Shown here in pieces: positions 22,038-43,084 of a stretch of 64,000 bases of DNA. The position numbers and the translations under genes were made by a program. The stretch comes from Rhabdophis nuchalis. Taxonomy: Eukaryota; Chordata; Lepidosauria; Squamata; Natricidae. The notes below the pieces were generated by a model, which ran no database searches, was not told the origin of the DNA, and was given only the letters and a program-made list of their open reading frames with translations. Position 1 is the stretch's first letter; every line of letters starts with the position of its first letter. The stretch covers positions 202,366,605-202,430,604 of the forward strand of contig CM077643.1 of the NCBI GenBank assembly GCA_039707465.1, given 5' to 3'.

Positions 22038-22259
22038 TTCTAAACACTTTTCTTCATATTTCATCAATCAATAAAATGATATTTATTCAAAACTCTGTAA
22101 CTGGCTAACAAATACAAGAATATCATTTTGCAAAAACAACCAAGAGAAAATGCAGAAATGTCGAATAATTTCAGACCAATCACCTCCTTCAGTTCTATCT
22201 ACATCATTAGATTAAACTACATTTGTTATTGAAGGGGGAAACTGAAGAAAAGAATATTA

Positions 22260-22631
<372 letters not shown>

Positions 22632-25600
22632 TCAATAGTAGCCTTGACTCCTACTAAGAAACAGCTTTTTCCTGATTGTTTACTACAATGTACTGTATGT
22701 AACTAATTTTAGTGTTCTGAGATGGGAGAAGGGGAAATTTAATCTCATAATTTTTACAGTAATTGTGGAGGAAAAGATATATGCTAGAATAACAGAATTT
22801 GGAACCAAAGACCTTGAACAATAGGGGGGGGGAGAACAGTATTCCTTACTGCTAATTACCAAGTATCCAATGCCATAGATCCTCGTATTGTTAGGGCTCT
22901 TTTAAAAAAAATTTTTAATTCACATTCACAATAATGTATCTTCCTTTAATATTACAGTATATTAATGGGCTATCAACCTATGTCCACCCAGGTACTAAGT
23001 ATATATGTATGTATGTCCTCCAGATCCATCCTTCCAGCCTCACTTAAAAAATCTCTTGCTTTTAAATTCCCTCCCCATTCTAAAATACACAGTAAATTGG
23101 AAATATGTACCTATTATCAGGCTTTGACTAACAGTTCTAATACATAATTGTGTTATCAAGACCTGCTATAACCTGGAATAAAAAGAGTTTAAATTAATTA
23201 AACAAGTGTGACAACTTGGCAGGGCACAAGGGTGAGACACAGCATTCACCTAGTATTTTAACATAGCATAAAACAAATAAACATGGAACCCATACAAGCT
23301 CTATCTTCAAATATTTTAAAATATGATGTTGACTCATCATATCAGTCATAGGATCTGGTCTAGAAAATAGGCTAATAAGATAATAAAAAGAAGGAATATA
23401 AAGGTTGTTTATTTGATCAAGGTTAAAATATGTATGTTGATATCTCTGATAACCTTTAATAGACTTTTTGCTGACCAGTACTGAACCAGGAGACATCAAG
23501 GATTTGTATTTAGATAATATTTGAGATATGGAAAGAAAGAGATAATTTGTTGCATTTTAAGAGAATGTGATAAATTACTAAAATTGTTTATAGTTATTGT
23601 GATAAAGAGAGAAGTCACTTCTTCATATATTTCTTTTCTTTACTATATTTTTATTTCTTTTCTATTTTACTTCAATTTTTCCTGTACTTTCTGTTTCTTC
23701 CTTTTATTCTTGTAGTTCTTAAAATTTGTATTAGTTTTTATATTTTTAATTGTAATGTTAACAACTGCATAATATCATGTGATGATTTGCCTAACTCTCC
23801 ATTGCATCTTCTGCCTTTACCTCCCTCTCCCAAAAAAGAAGAAAGAAAAGCAAGATTTGATTATCTCCGCTGCATCAGCCAAGACAGCCATACCAGCTGT
23901 TCTCATTGTGCAGCCTCTTCCTCACGGCCTACATGTTAATAACCTGATCATTCCATTTTCTCCTTCAACTGCCGGCTGCAGCACAGTGAAGAGACAAAAA
24001 GCCAGGCCCATCTGCAGCAGCTGTAGGCACTGAACTGTGAAGCCACGGGGGATTTATAAACTAATCTGTAACACAACACTGCCTTGTTTTTACAAGTGAG
24101 AGGCCACAGTTGTGCAGACCTGATCTTTTCTTGCAATAAGCTAGGAGTGGTGGGAAATAAAAAGAAGATATCTAATCATTTACTTGGAATAAATATCTGC
24201 ATTTACTATTTGTATGGTACGTGGCTAACCACAGAATCAGGTGATGGTTGACTCCCATATTCTCTTCTCCTCACTCAAAATCCCATGTCTCTTTAATAAT
24301 AAAGCAACAAGCAAACAGAGCTTTAAAAGTCTCAGCTCTAAAGTGTTTTCTCAGGGGTCCTTCTATACAAAGGAATTTTTTTTTTGAAATGTAAAATAGA
24401 ACATGGAAGGGGGGCGTACTTCTTCCTGCATTCTTTTTACTTTTTACTTGAATACATTGAATACATACAAACTATTTGAACAAGTATGGCTTTAACACAT
24501 TCCCTTGGAAAACTGAGGCCCTAGACTTGGTTTCCGTGTTTGTTTTCTTCATATTTTTACAAAGGCTAAGAAAATTCGGACAACTGCTCCAAGTCTATAT
24601 TCTGAGTAATCTTGAGATCTTCTGGCCTGGGGTTGCTGTGGCCTTTTCAGAATGTTTAGCTTGAAAAGAGAGATGTGACATCTCTCCTCTTCCTTATGAT
24701 CTTGGAATGTTTCATGCAACACTCAGCTGTATTTGATTGATAACTACTTCTATAATCTGTACTCATTACCAGCACTTAGCTTGACACTACAGGTCTCATT
24801 ATGAATGGTGTGCTCTCTGTCATTATACTTTAGGCAGCATCATGTTCAATTTGCCTGGCACCTTGAAAGGTCCTGACCATGAAACTATTAAGGAATGAAC
24901 TAGACTGCCATGTGACCATGTATGCAAGACATGAGGAAACCAAATTAATTTCTGGCACAGGAAGTTAGCAGGCAAAGGTCCCATCCTTAGGACACCAGAA
25001 AATGACTTGATTCCCCTGTGGAAATACGCTAATGGCATATTTAGCAAAGCTTCATTCTGAAAGTGAAGCCCGTTCTTGTTATTTAGGGAAAGAGAAATCC
25101 AGTTTTCCCAGAAACTGTGTGCTTGACTGATCAGATTAAGGGATCTAGTCTTGTACAGCCTGAGCATGCAAGTACACAAATCACAGCAGGACCCAAAAAA
25201 TCAGTAATACTTCATAGCCTCAGACATATTGCACCATGTACACCCAGCTGCTACAATAATTAGCTTATGAATGTATCAGCTGGTTCTGCAATTTTTATAA
25301 ATGATAACTAACCTACAGAGCAGAAAGATTTTCATAAGCCTAATATTAGCAAGAAATTGCTTAAACCCTCTTAACTCTAAATTGTTATTGTGCTAAATGT
25401 CCTCTTCATGCTTCCAATTTTATATCACTGTAGCACTCCCTCCCTAAATATTTATTTGGCATCAACAATGGCAATTCATTTATATCAACTTCTTTCACAA
25501 AAAGCTATTATCTACCTTCTTTTTCACAAGCTATTAGGGTATCTTTCGTCAACAAATCTATCTTTCATGTAAGCTTATTTATTCAAATAGTTATCAACCA

Positions 25601-25944
25601 CTCATTTAGGATCATATATTTATCAGTGAAAATATTTCAAATGCCATGAGAGGCTAATGTTCAAAACATTATATAATGGAACCACTAATCAAGACACACA
25701 ATTCTGTATCAAGAAATTACTATCAAGAGGGAAGTTTAATGTGCACTGCAGTGCTTTTTATTATTATTGAAATAATCTTACTGTGCTATCTGAGAAAGTT
25801 TTTCAGTATGTTACAAAAAAAAGTGTAAATGTCAAATAAAACAGTGACAGATGATGACAGTATTCTCTATTGAATAGCACCGTTGCTTCGTGCATGTTCG
25901 ATGAGAACTCATGAATTATTAATAAATAAACTCCTTTTTATGTT

Positions 25945-26527
25945 TAAAAAAAATCTCATGTAGTTGTGTGATTTATTCAGGGAGGTTATAGCAAAGAGAA
26001 ACTGGAAATTCTAAAACTGACTTCTGTGTTTAAAAAAGCTGATGTTAAATTTCGCATAGATAAAAGTATTGATATAAGACTTATACTAAAGGCTACCTGG
26101 CTAATATCCATCCCCCACCTCCCCCCAGCTCATATTATTTGTTTTGGGAATAAAAGTAGATTTAAAACAAGCTAGAAAGTGAAAAAGGTGGCTGAAAGAA
26201 AAAAAAGTTCTTTAAAACCTGGTGCTAGTTCACTTTACCAGAATTTTTTAATAGTATAAATAAAGAGAAAGGGTTACCCCATTCCTTTGCTAATGTAAAC
26301 TACTCTGGTCCAGGTTCAATCTCAGATTTTTAATTTTAAAACAGTGCAGGAAATTGACGATTAGAAATCTCTCTTTTATAATCAAAATAAGATTGTAGTG
26401 CAGGCATTCCCTTCCACATATCCCTGTACACTATCTCTTCAAGAATCCACCAGTTTGTTTAAGGTAAAATCAGAATGCTTTCTAAAAATATTATAGTACG
26501 AGTGAAGATGTTATTGGCATTTGTTTT
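25945..26527. repeat. Intronic direct duplication, copy A
   Basis: About 0.58 kb that aligns collinearly with 28505-29072. It shares phrases such as GTAGTTGTGTGATTTATTCA, GAATAAAAGTAGATTTAAAA, CCATTCCTTTGCTAATGTAA and CACTATCTCTTCAAGAATCC in the same order with small indels. Neither copy has a poly(A) tail, TIRs or a coding frame. It may be a local segmental duplication of intron or an unrecognised dispersed repeat. Confidence 0.9.
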
Positions 26528-28504
26528 ATTGTTGCTCCTTGCTTTATCCGTTTCCCACTGATGGGAAAGCCTACCATCGGATTAAAAATAGCCAAAAGCC
26601 AACTGTATATAGAAATGAATCTCAACAAGCTCAGTAGAATTTCCTCATACACAATTGTGTCTACAATGGCATATTGCTTCAAATCAGCTCCAATACAAAA
26701 GATGAATGGGAAAAGGAGAATGTATCTTCTAAATCCAAAATTTTAAAACTGAAATCTAAAAATCTAAAAATCATTTTAAAATTGTTCAAGTCTGCTTTCT
26801 GATTAATTTTGATCTCTTTTTTGTATATATTATTGTTAATAAGTTAAATACTGAAGCTCTATTTTAAATTAGTATTGTTCATATATCCTGCTTGTATTTT
26901 AGTAGTTGTAACAATAAACTGATTAAGATAGGATAAATTCATAAATTCATGGGAAGAAAATGTTGTCCATGCAATCAGAAAATATGTTAGGTTGGGTGTG
27001 GTAGTCCTAATATCTACCAAATTCAATCAGTTTTAATCTAATGTATTGCATATACTGCCTTAAAGTACTGAGTTAATGCTGATGCCAGATTATTTATTAA
27101 AATAAAATTTAAGCAAATGGCAAAATCTGTTTCTGTAACTTATGGAAACATTTCAATTTAAGAAGTACAGAAAATACATAAATAAAAGTCATGTTGCCTG
27201 TAGAGTTACGAATTTGCAAAAAAAAACCACCTCAGCTTGTAATTTTTTTGTACACAATTTTGTCAATATCCACAGAGAATCTTATTGTTTCTTATATTTA
27301 AAAACTTGGGGAATTAAACTTTCCTGTCATATTTTATAAGAACTCTGACTCCTAATCAAATGTATCTGACAGTAAAATATAGCATTCATTTGTTAATCTT
27401 CCAATTTTCCTGCTTAATAAGCACAGGTACTCAAAACATGGTGGATTGGGAACACCCTAGAGGTAAAGGAAGGCAGATGAGAAAAGAAATGAACATTATA
27501 TATCATATTTTTAACTATAACCTTTGTAATATTTAGGAAAAACTGAAGTCAAGTCAAGTTCCTGACTACTGAAGTAGTCAGGAAAAACTGAAGTCAAAAT
27601 ATTTAAGTTATTACTGAAAGAGTTCATATGTTTAGAAGCTTTGTATAAGATGCCCCATGTGAAGAGAATAGAGCACTGAAATATAGCCTTATTAATTCTG
27701 GTACAAATACGTTCTATCTGGACACGCATTTTCTGAGTGTAAGAAATGATATGGTACATCATGTATAATTTGTGTGTTTACACAGATTTATAGAATCCAA
27801 AGAGAAGTCAAAGGATATGCTTACACAGGCTTTATCTAGTTTACAATCCCATTATAAATTTATGGAAGATTTCTTATTGTAATTGTGATAATTACATGGT
27901 GCAAAATAGACCTAGGGTTTCTACTTCTTTTGTTGGTTCTTCTTGTGTGAATCATTAGGTGTTTTTCCTTAATCTTTTTTGGCTGTGCACTATACCATGC
28001 CTTAATCAAGGGGGGGGGGGATCAATATTTTGTATGTACAACTGGAGAAACACAATAATATTACAGAGGGAGGGAAAATATTTTAGGACCAGTGCATATG
28101 TTTTAATTTCTGAGAACAAACTATGTCCTCACATAAAAGTGCTGTTAAGGGCAGTTCTCTGACATTAAGGTATGGCTAGTCACAAATACTCATTTGCCCA
28201 ATAGGATATTGATGAGATTGTTGTCTGTCACTCTTTTTAATTCCTTAGCATACTTTCTATCACTGCGGTTTAACTTGGTGGGGGGGGGGGGGGGGATGCA
28301 TACAACTTCATGTACTGCATTACCCAACTACCATTTTTATTTTCTAAAAATGCACTACTCCATCCATGAGAACAGGTGCCATACAAAAGATCAGAAGTAA
28401 ATAAATAGTGTTGAGATACTAAATACTGTATGATGTTACAAGGTGGTAATTTGTTTTAAGGATCTTTATTTCTATGAACATTAAGCAGGGCATAAAGTTT
28501 TTAT

Positions 28505-29072
28505 ATTTGAAAAAACCTCAAGTAGTTGTGTCATTTATTCAGGGAGGTTGTAGCGAAGAGAAACTGAAAATTCTAAAATGATTTCTGTGTTTAAAATGCT
28601 GACACATAATTTTGCATAGATTTAAAAGTATTGAGATAAAACTGATACTAAGGACATCCTTCCCCATTCCCCCAGCCCATATTATCTACATTGCGAATAA
28701 AAGTAGATTTAAAACAAGCTAGAAAATAAAAAAAGGTGGCTGAAAGAAAGAAAAAAGTTCTTTAAAACCTAGTGCTAGTTCACTGTTCAATAGTAAATAA
28801 AGGGGAGGAGTTCCCCCATTCCTTTGCTAATGTAAGACAAACTTCTGTCCAGATTCAATTCCAGATTTTTAATTTTAAAACGGTGCAGGAAATTGACAAT
28901 TAGAAATCTCTCTTTTATAATGAAAATAACAGAGAATGCAGTGCAAGCATTCTCTTCCACACATCCCTGGACACTATCTCTTCAAGAATCCATTGGTATG
29001 TTTAAGATAAAATTGGAATACTTTCTAAAAATATAATGCCAAGAGTGAAGATGTTATGGGGTACTTGTTTTA
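28505..29072. repeat. Intronic direct duplication, copy B
   Basis: Same orientation as copy A and about 2 kb away from it. Divergence is appreciable, with substitutions throughout and several short indels, so the event is old. Homology stops at TTGTTTTA in both copies (26527 and 29072) and fades just before 'AGTAGTTGTGT' / 'GTAGTTGTGT' at the left. Confidence 0.9.
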
Positions 29073-29243
29073 AGTCTGGTGCATGCCAAGAAAAGCATCC
29101 ACAGGCATATTATTCTTCAGTAGCATTATGTAAGACATAACAAAAATATAGAAAATTAGAGAAGCGTAAGATGAGGCAAGTACTGCTGAGGAATTGATAT
29201 GTTGAATACCATTGCTATGTTGGGAAAGTATTTCAATAGATAG

Positions 29244-29306
29244 GGAGCATAAATACTGTATTTGATACAGATTTTTCACCTGTATCAAATACAGCATTTA
29301 TGCTCC
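29244..29306. repeat. 27-bp-stem inverted repeat
   Basis: 29244-29270 pairs with 29280-29306 with one mismatch and a 9-nt loop. It lies just downstream of duplication copy B. No target duplication is obvious. Confidence 0.92.
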
Positions 29307-29679
29307 GTACTTATCATGGATGCCTACTGTATTTTTTTTAAATAAAAGTATCTTTTTCCAGAAAAACCAGCTTTTGATTGGCACAAAGGTTTTGCCATGT
29401 AAAGGGCTTAAAACAGTTTTTAATTACCGGTAAGGGGTAATGGCAGAACAGACATCTGCAATACCTGTTATATACCAATACCAGTAGAATCGCAAACTAC
29501 AACTTCCTTGAGAATACCAATATATTTATACATTCATAATGTAAATTACCATTTTTTGAGAATGGCAAATTAATGCCAAATTAACCTAGGCCGGCCTAGG
29601 TTAGTCTCTACCTCAGGGGTTAGGAAATGTTAATTTTAAAATGGGAATTTTAGTGCAGGGATAGTTAGATTTAATTTGT

Positions 29680-29806
29680 TTTTATTGTATTTATGTATGT
29701 ATATATTTTATGTTGTTTTAATTTCTCCCTGTGCACCGCTCCGAGTCCCCTCGGGGAGAGGACGCAGTTATATAAATAAATATTCTATTCTATTCTATTC
29801 TATTCT
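29680..29806 (+). mobile_element. L2/CR1-like LINE 3' end with (TATTC)n tail
   Basis: A short 3' UTR remnant with the characteristic GTGCACCGCTCCGAGTCCCC hairpin region, followed by ATATAAATAAA and five TATTC units (29781-29806). The body of the LINE is missing. The pentamer is the AATAG motif on the other strand, the type reported to be seeded by CR1-like LINEs in snakes. Confidence 0.8.
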
Positions 29807-30995
29807 AATGCAAAAAGGAAGAACTTTAAACTTGGTATTGGAGACTGGAATTCGCTAAGTTTTCCAAGATATTAAGAAGCTGAAAGTAGTTCATTTTAAA
29901 CAGAAATTAATAGTAATCCATAATGATGCACTGCTGGTCACTCAGCACTATTGTATAGAAATATACATCTTGAATATTTAATTTAAATTTGATGTTAATA
30001 ATTTTTGAAGAATTTGAATGTTTCTGCATTGACAGAAACATTCCAACAAATATGTGAGAAGGCAAATTAAGAGATTTTAGTGAGAGTGATTCAAAATAAC
30101 TCTACTCAAAATATACGTTAAAGGATATTTCCTCACCCACATCTTCAGTGCAGAAAAATGTCAGCATCTGTGAGAAAAATTATAATGTGTGATAGATGTC
30201 TTAAGAGACTGGGAATCTGCTATTAGTCAAATTAGCCACAGAAAAGTATTTTCTAATTGTACTCAAAGCAAAGGCTTCTAAAAGAAATGTTCAGCTTGGA
30301 AAGCTACAGTAGCATGAAATTAGGTAGAAGTATGAACTGGTAATTCACTCACCAGAGCTCTTCTTTTTACAAATCCAGTGCATCTCCATTAAAATAAAGC
30401 TCTTGCTGATTAAAAAGAACTAGTGAAGAAAGTGGAATGGATAAAAGAGTAGCTGTACTGTAATACTGAATTCTAACATGCATGTTAATGGAATCTTGAC
30501 ATGTATATCTGATATCTATAGTTTACAGTGATTACTTTTGAATTACATTATGCTGAACTTCAATATTTGTGGAAATTTACTTGTTAGTTCTGCTAAACTA
30601 TTCCTTCAAGTCTTTATTTGAACCATTTACTCTAATTAAAGATTTCTTTGCCAAGAATTATCACATGATTATAGTAAAACCTAGTAAACTATTTTTTGTT
30701 CACACAAAACTTAGCAAAAAGAGCAAAGAAAGAAAAAGTATAGTGTGTGCTTCCTTAAGAACATTTTGTGTCTTTTTTCTTAAAATGGGGAAGTGGGTAG
30801 AGAAGAGAAACAAAAAATAAAGCTAAAAGTAAACAAACATTTTAAATAATTGTGTTTATAATATTGATAATGACATATATTACTATTTAAATTAACAAGT
30901 TTATCAATACACAAAGCATGTACTTCTAGTATATTTAAGCTGTAGTTTCTACTTTCCATAATACACAGATCTTCATATTAAAGGGCAGGTAATTA
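29807..30995. other. SATB2 intron, no recognised feature
   Basis: AT-rich sequence with no clear repeat family, splice-bounded coding frame or RNA gene. Confidence 0.6.
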
Positions 30996-31967
<972 letters not shown>

Positions 31968-34865
31968 TAACTCTATAATTCTTCCTGGTATGCTGCAAAA
32001 TAAACACCACCTTGTAGCCATTGTATTTGTAGCAATGCCTTTGCAACAAATTGTGACTTCAAAGATGGTAAAGAAAATTCTATGTATTATTAATTTCCAA
32101 ATGTGATCCCAAGTAAAAATGGTAGCCTGTGTATGGAGTTTTACAGACCAGGTTACATGTGGCACAGCATCAGTGAATCCAATGTTTGGTGCTGAGAAGC
32201 AGCTCAAATGCACTGGCTCTCTTCACATCTTTTTGGATGGTCTTTATTTTTCTCAGATATTATTTAGAATCCCTGGCTCAAAGTTGTTATCATAAATGTT
32301 GACCATATGGGAGAACAGAATGGAGTTTGTCTCTGTGTATTCTTTTTATGAGTAAATCATTGCAAAACCTTTCAATTTACCAGAACAGAATTTTCTCCTA
32401 AAGAATTACCTTTTCCCTTATAAGTGAATCACACGAATCAATAAAGGTGAATTCAATTGTTCTCCAGAAGCAAGTAGTTACTATGATTCTTGTTATCTCA
32501 CAGAACTTGTAACCTCCCTTAATATTTTTAACTGTTCAGCATAATGTTTCCTTTATTCTAGTTATCCTCATTTCAGATTTAGAACTATCAAACCTTTTGT
32601 GATTATTGTAACTAACCCCTCCTGAATATGCCTGTTAGGGTATAAAATCTGCCTATTACGCCTGTTCTACAAATTGCCAATTTTGAGATCAGCCTTCCGA
32701 AACAGCTATTTAATATCTCAAACTTAAGTGCAATCATTTATAGTTTTAATATAATTTGAAACATTCAGGGCCGCTTTTAATGTTTTGTTTCCTATCACTA
32801 ACATCATTGCCAGAGAATATTTATTTAGAATGAGTCTTTTCTTGGCTAGCATTGGATGATGATAATCTGGATTACATTTGAATTTGAATCTAAAATCTCA
32901 GATTGTAGAGAAAGGTTTTATGCAATATATGAATTTAAATTGGCACTAACCGTTTTCTAAAGGAGAAAGAGAAACAACAATTTTCCAAATCACTAAATAA
33001 ACCTGTCATTTTTATACCACATTCTGTGCAAAGATTTCTTTCATGAACAGTGGCCTATCAAAATGAGACTTCAAGCAGTCAAAAGCACTTTTCATGTAAT
33101 GAATACCTGTGCTTTACTGTTCTGAATAAATTACTCAAGATACCAGTCTGAAGAGTATAGATAATCACTTGATACTGGTAATATCATTCTCCATTTGTGA
33201 GTTTCTCCAGAGGCCTAGAGCTGCACACAGTTGGAAGCAAAGTATTACACTATGTAATTAAGTCATATATGATCTAGAAGTAGTATTATTCAAAGAGTTG
33301 GATCTCAATAATAATTTAATTAGAACACTTATGGTAGCAAGATATTTTTAAACAAGTCTAAGTGGTGGTTACTAATTTTCCAGAGATTCATACAAAGTAG
33401 GTCTCTCTGAGATGTTTTTTTAGGCTTTAAACTCTAAATAAGTAAATGGATCTTGACACAGGCTATAAACATTAAAAGCATCAACAGTTCTCAAATTTTG
33501 CCCTAGCTTCCCCACAACTCAATATTATAAAATAATGATACCATGGCAACCAAGAATAGTTTGAAAACATATTCATAAATGAGCTTGATATGCAAACAGA
33601 AACTCCAAGCTCATAATATTAGGTTTTGATGCGGTTATCGGAGCTGAATACATTTCCTATTCCTAACATAAACCAAACATTGCAGTTACTGCAATATATC
33701 AAAAGAGTTAAAAGTATAAAAAATTAGGGTTACTTGAGAGAACTGTGAAATGAAAAGCACAAACTCAGATATACTCATGCAAGAAGTGTTTGCAAGGCAC
33801 AACCACAGCAAATTTTATTTTCACACATTTGGTCAACCTTGCTGCTCATTTTTTAAATTCTCTCTATTGATTCTACATGCTGCAAAACTGTTTTCTTTTT
33901 CAGATCATGAACAATTAAAATATTCTAGTTAAAGAGAATAACTCATGTCTGATTCCTCTGGAATTTCAATATTCAAACTGGCACTAATTGAACTTGTTGA
34001 GATACTCAAATTATTTTCAGTGACTTAGAACATTTCTGTTTCAGGACTTTTCTGCATAAAATGACAGCAAAATTCCAGGCATTTTCCAGCCAAACCTCAA
34101 AAAGATCCTGGTTATTCAGTTTGTGCTAAATATTCTTTATTAAAAACTATCTTGTCTTAAGTGTATATGTGTGTGTTTGCGTATGAAAAAAATGCAAAAA
34201 TAAGAGGCCGAAAGGCACGTTTGCAAAATCAATTGTGCAGTTTTTATTTTACTGCACTTTTATCACATATGTCATTTATTACACAGTGGAAAACCGTTAA
34301 ATGCACAGTAGTTGTGCCAAGTGGCATTATGCTTTTAACAGCTTTATTCGTTTAACAGTTCCAGCTCTCATTATATTTTGCCATGTGGTACGTGAGATTT
34401 TTATTCTTTTAACAGTGTATAAAAGGGGTCCATGGCATTTTCCTTTTATGTATTCCATATTGCACTCTTTTTATTTCTTTTCTTCTGAATATTAAGCCTT
34501 AGACAAAACTAAAAGCAAGGGGTGTATTAGAAAACATGAACTGTTAGAAGAAAAAGGACATAAGGAAGATTCCGATCCATTTTATAATCAAACCAACATT
34601 ATTGATGTGTAGGTTCACAATATTTCTGTTAAAATCTGTATGTGACTACTTTCACTTTCTATGTTTTATTATTGCTCCATTTCATCTTTTTTACTGAAAT
34701 GAAAAAAACACTGTAAACCCAAAAATAGTGATTATCGCTCTTTAAGACCTCTATCGAACATATAAAAACACCATCATTCAGAAGTCCTTATTTTATAGAT
34801 TTGGATTTATTTATGTTTTACTTTTTCTTACAAGATCCGTGTGTTTTAGCTATTCAGTCTATTTA

Positions 34866-40324
<5,459 letters not shown>

Positions 40325-42505
40325 TCAAAGCACATGGAATGTTTTCTAGGGACCATGGCTGATTTAAGTGCAATTATATTCTATCTTTCACTTAAGAACA
40401 ACCCAAATACAAATCTGCCAAAGAGGCAAGTGAGTAGTAAGACACCATTATAAAACTACAATTATAGCCAGGTGCCTAAAAACTATTAGAGCTCTCACTT
40501 TTTCTGCTTGAGGTTGCAAACACTTGGCAGTTCTGTTCAACTTCAGGAATCTGCCAAGTTTGGTAAATTTAGTTCAGACATTTAAACAGCTCAGGAGACT
40601 TATGAAGAAAAATGTTTGGCAAGGTTTGGATGTTACAGTTCGTTCACTGCAAACTGTCGATTCTTTCTAATGGGGAAAATGCTGCAAATATGAGAAATCC
40701 TTAAGATAATTCATCTTTATAATTAATTTGAAAATTGCTGCCTCGTTTAAAAGGTTGAGAGGTGGCAATGGTCAGATTCATCAAATACACCTAGATTGTT
40801 TGAGTCTTTTACATGAAAGAAGTCAGCAGTTCAGTTCTACTATAGCTGCATAAAATCTTAGAAACCAAGTAAAGTCATAGAATATAAAAGGTTAGGGAGC
40901 ACTAGGACATAAAAATTACTGATTACTCTAACACTAAGACTTTAGTCTTTGAAAAACAGAATCTCTAATCATTTGCTGTACTTTCGTGCTCCTTTGTCCT
41001 AGAGAATTCCAACTAAAATTTCCTCCTTATAGCAGATTCATAACTAGAAAATAATTCCTATTTGTGCTGCAAATAAATGGTACAACTGCCTCCTAAATGT
41101 TATGGTACTTTGTCCATTCTCCTCCTCCTTCCCTCTATCTGCACTCTGCATAGAACTTCAACATATTGCCTACTCCTCTGAAATACCATTCTCGGAAGGG
41201 AAAATCATTTGCTGCATTGTTTCTAGGCAGGAAAGTTCAATACAGTTTATAGCAAATAAATGTGTCCCAATCTTATTTCAATATATAAAATTTCCCTGCA
41301 TCAAGATATATGGGGGAAATGCTCACAATTACTTAAAATGAGAAATTCATATATATATGAAAAAGTGAAACTGATACTCTTTGAAGAAGCAGACTAGAAT
41401 CACAAAGAGAAGACTACTTTAAAAAAAATCTTGGACCAATCACTCTCCCTCAGCTTAATCAAGTTTTCAGGACTGTGACCGAGAGGAAAAATAGGAGGGA
41501 ACAGTATGTATGCCACCTTGAGCTTCTGTATAAAAGGAGGATATGCTAAGATATATAGCAAATCAATGCAAAATATAAAATAATTATTCCAGGCACAGGT
41601 ACTTATTATATGTTAAAAATATTTCTTCAAATCAGTTATATGCTTCTGCTTTTTTATTCATGAATAAAATGTACCTGACTGCTGATTAATGTTCTAAATC
41701 TGCATAAAATTAGATGCATAAAAAGACAATATTTTAAAGTACAACCAAGCATAGGTATAGTAGGCATATTGCCTTGGGAAAAAAGAGAGAACAAACCTGA
41801 AAAGGGGGCAAATCTGAGAGGTTCCTGAGGATAAGCCTTCAGCAAGCCTGGGAATCCTCTGGTAATAGGGAGCCTCTACATTGGTTGTCTTATGTGTAAT
41901 AGCTACCCTCTTGTGGTTTTGTTTTATGTATTCTTATTGTTTTTAATGGATTTGTAAAATGTTTCAATTCCTTGTTTACATTTATTGGGAGAACCCTGGA
42001 GTCGCTTCATGTGAGAAGGATAGCTATATGAATTTGACAAAAATAAATAAATAAAATTGTTTATAACTGCTTTACAAAGGAAAATGTAAGTCTAAGACCA
42101 ATAAAATGAATAATTACATTTAATAACAGCTTTATGAAACAAAGGTCTATCCTTTATAGTAAAGTATGGACACTGTAAGTGTAAAGTACACGAATGCAAT
42201 GACTTGACAATATCCCTCTTTTGTAGTTTGGATTTTTTTAAAGTAAAAAATAATTGTCACTTAATTGACCACTACCTTAGACTATTTATTTGGACTGGAA
42301 TTAGCATATTTTCTACGATGGGGGCCCTAGGCAAACATTTTAATCTCCTGCAAAACTATTGTTATATGTTTCTGCTAACAGGTAAAGACAGTAATCTGTG
42401 TATTGTAACATTGCCCATTCATGGCCACATCAGAGTTCTGTTGGACCTCGGGGGCTGGGGTGGGCTTTGTTAGGGTGGGCATGGCCAGTCTGATGTCACT
42501 TATAT

Positions 42506-42804
42506 CGGGGGTGTCTGTGGTGGCCCAAGCACTCTACCAGTGACAACGGGCTCCAGAGCGCCATTTTTAGCTGCGACGGCCCCCTACCACCCTCTGCCAA
42601 TGAAAACAGAACTCAGGGTGGCAGGAGGCCATCGCAGCTGAAAACAGAGCCTGGGAGAGCCACATGTGGTCCTCCTGAGCTCCATTTTCACTGCCAGAGG
42701 CACTGTGGGCCAGTCCTTTGCTGTTTCTCAGGGGGCCCCATGTGCCAGACCTAAGCATCCCGTGAGCCGGATCCAGCCCCCAGGCGTTGAGTTTGACACC
42801 CCTG
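42506..42804. mobile_element. Possible hAT-like MITE
   Basis: The left end CGGGGGTGTC and right end GACACCCCTG are inverse complements at 9 of 10 positions. The interior is GC-rich with internal inverted segments (AGCTGCGACGGCC versus GGCCATCGCAGCT). The flanking 8-mers match poorly (4 of 8), so the target duplication is eroded or absent. Confidence 0.6.
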
Positions 42805-43084
42805 ACCTAAGGCATCTGGCATTCATAAATCCAAAGTTTACAATTTTGCTTCTGCAAGTTTTAACTTGGAAACCATGTTAAAAACATATAATTCAGATAT
42901 ACTTGGAAAGTGTTATCATATCAGTTTCCTATGTTAAAAGACTATCAAAAAGTGTGCTAATTTCTTACATATGATGAACAAGTTTGAAAAGTATTAATAA
43001 CAAGAACACAAAAACTTTACTAGTTGGGCTATGACTGGACCTACTCCAACCAGAAATTTTGGTAATGAACAAATAAAATAACAT

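Noticed and set aside
21576..22108. Several His/Cys/Gly-rich frames on both strands
   Set aside because: They lie within a hAT-like MITE made of CACATG/GCATG-rich sequence; overlapping in three frames, with no homology recognised.
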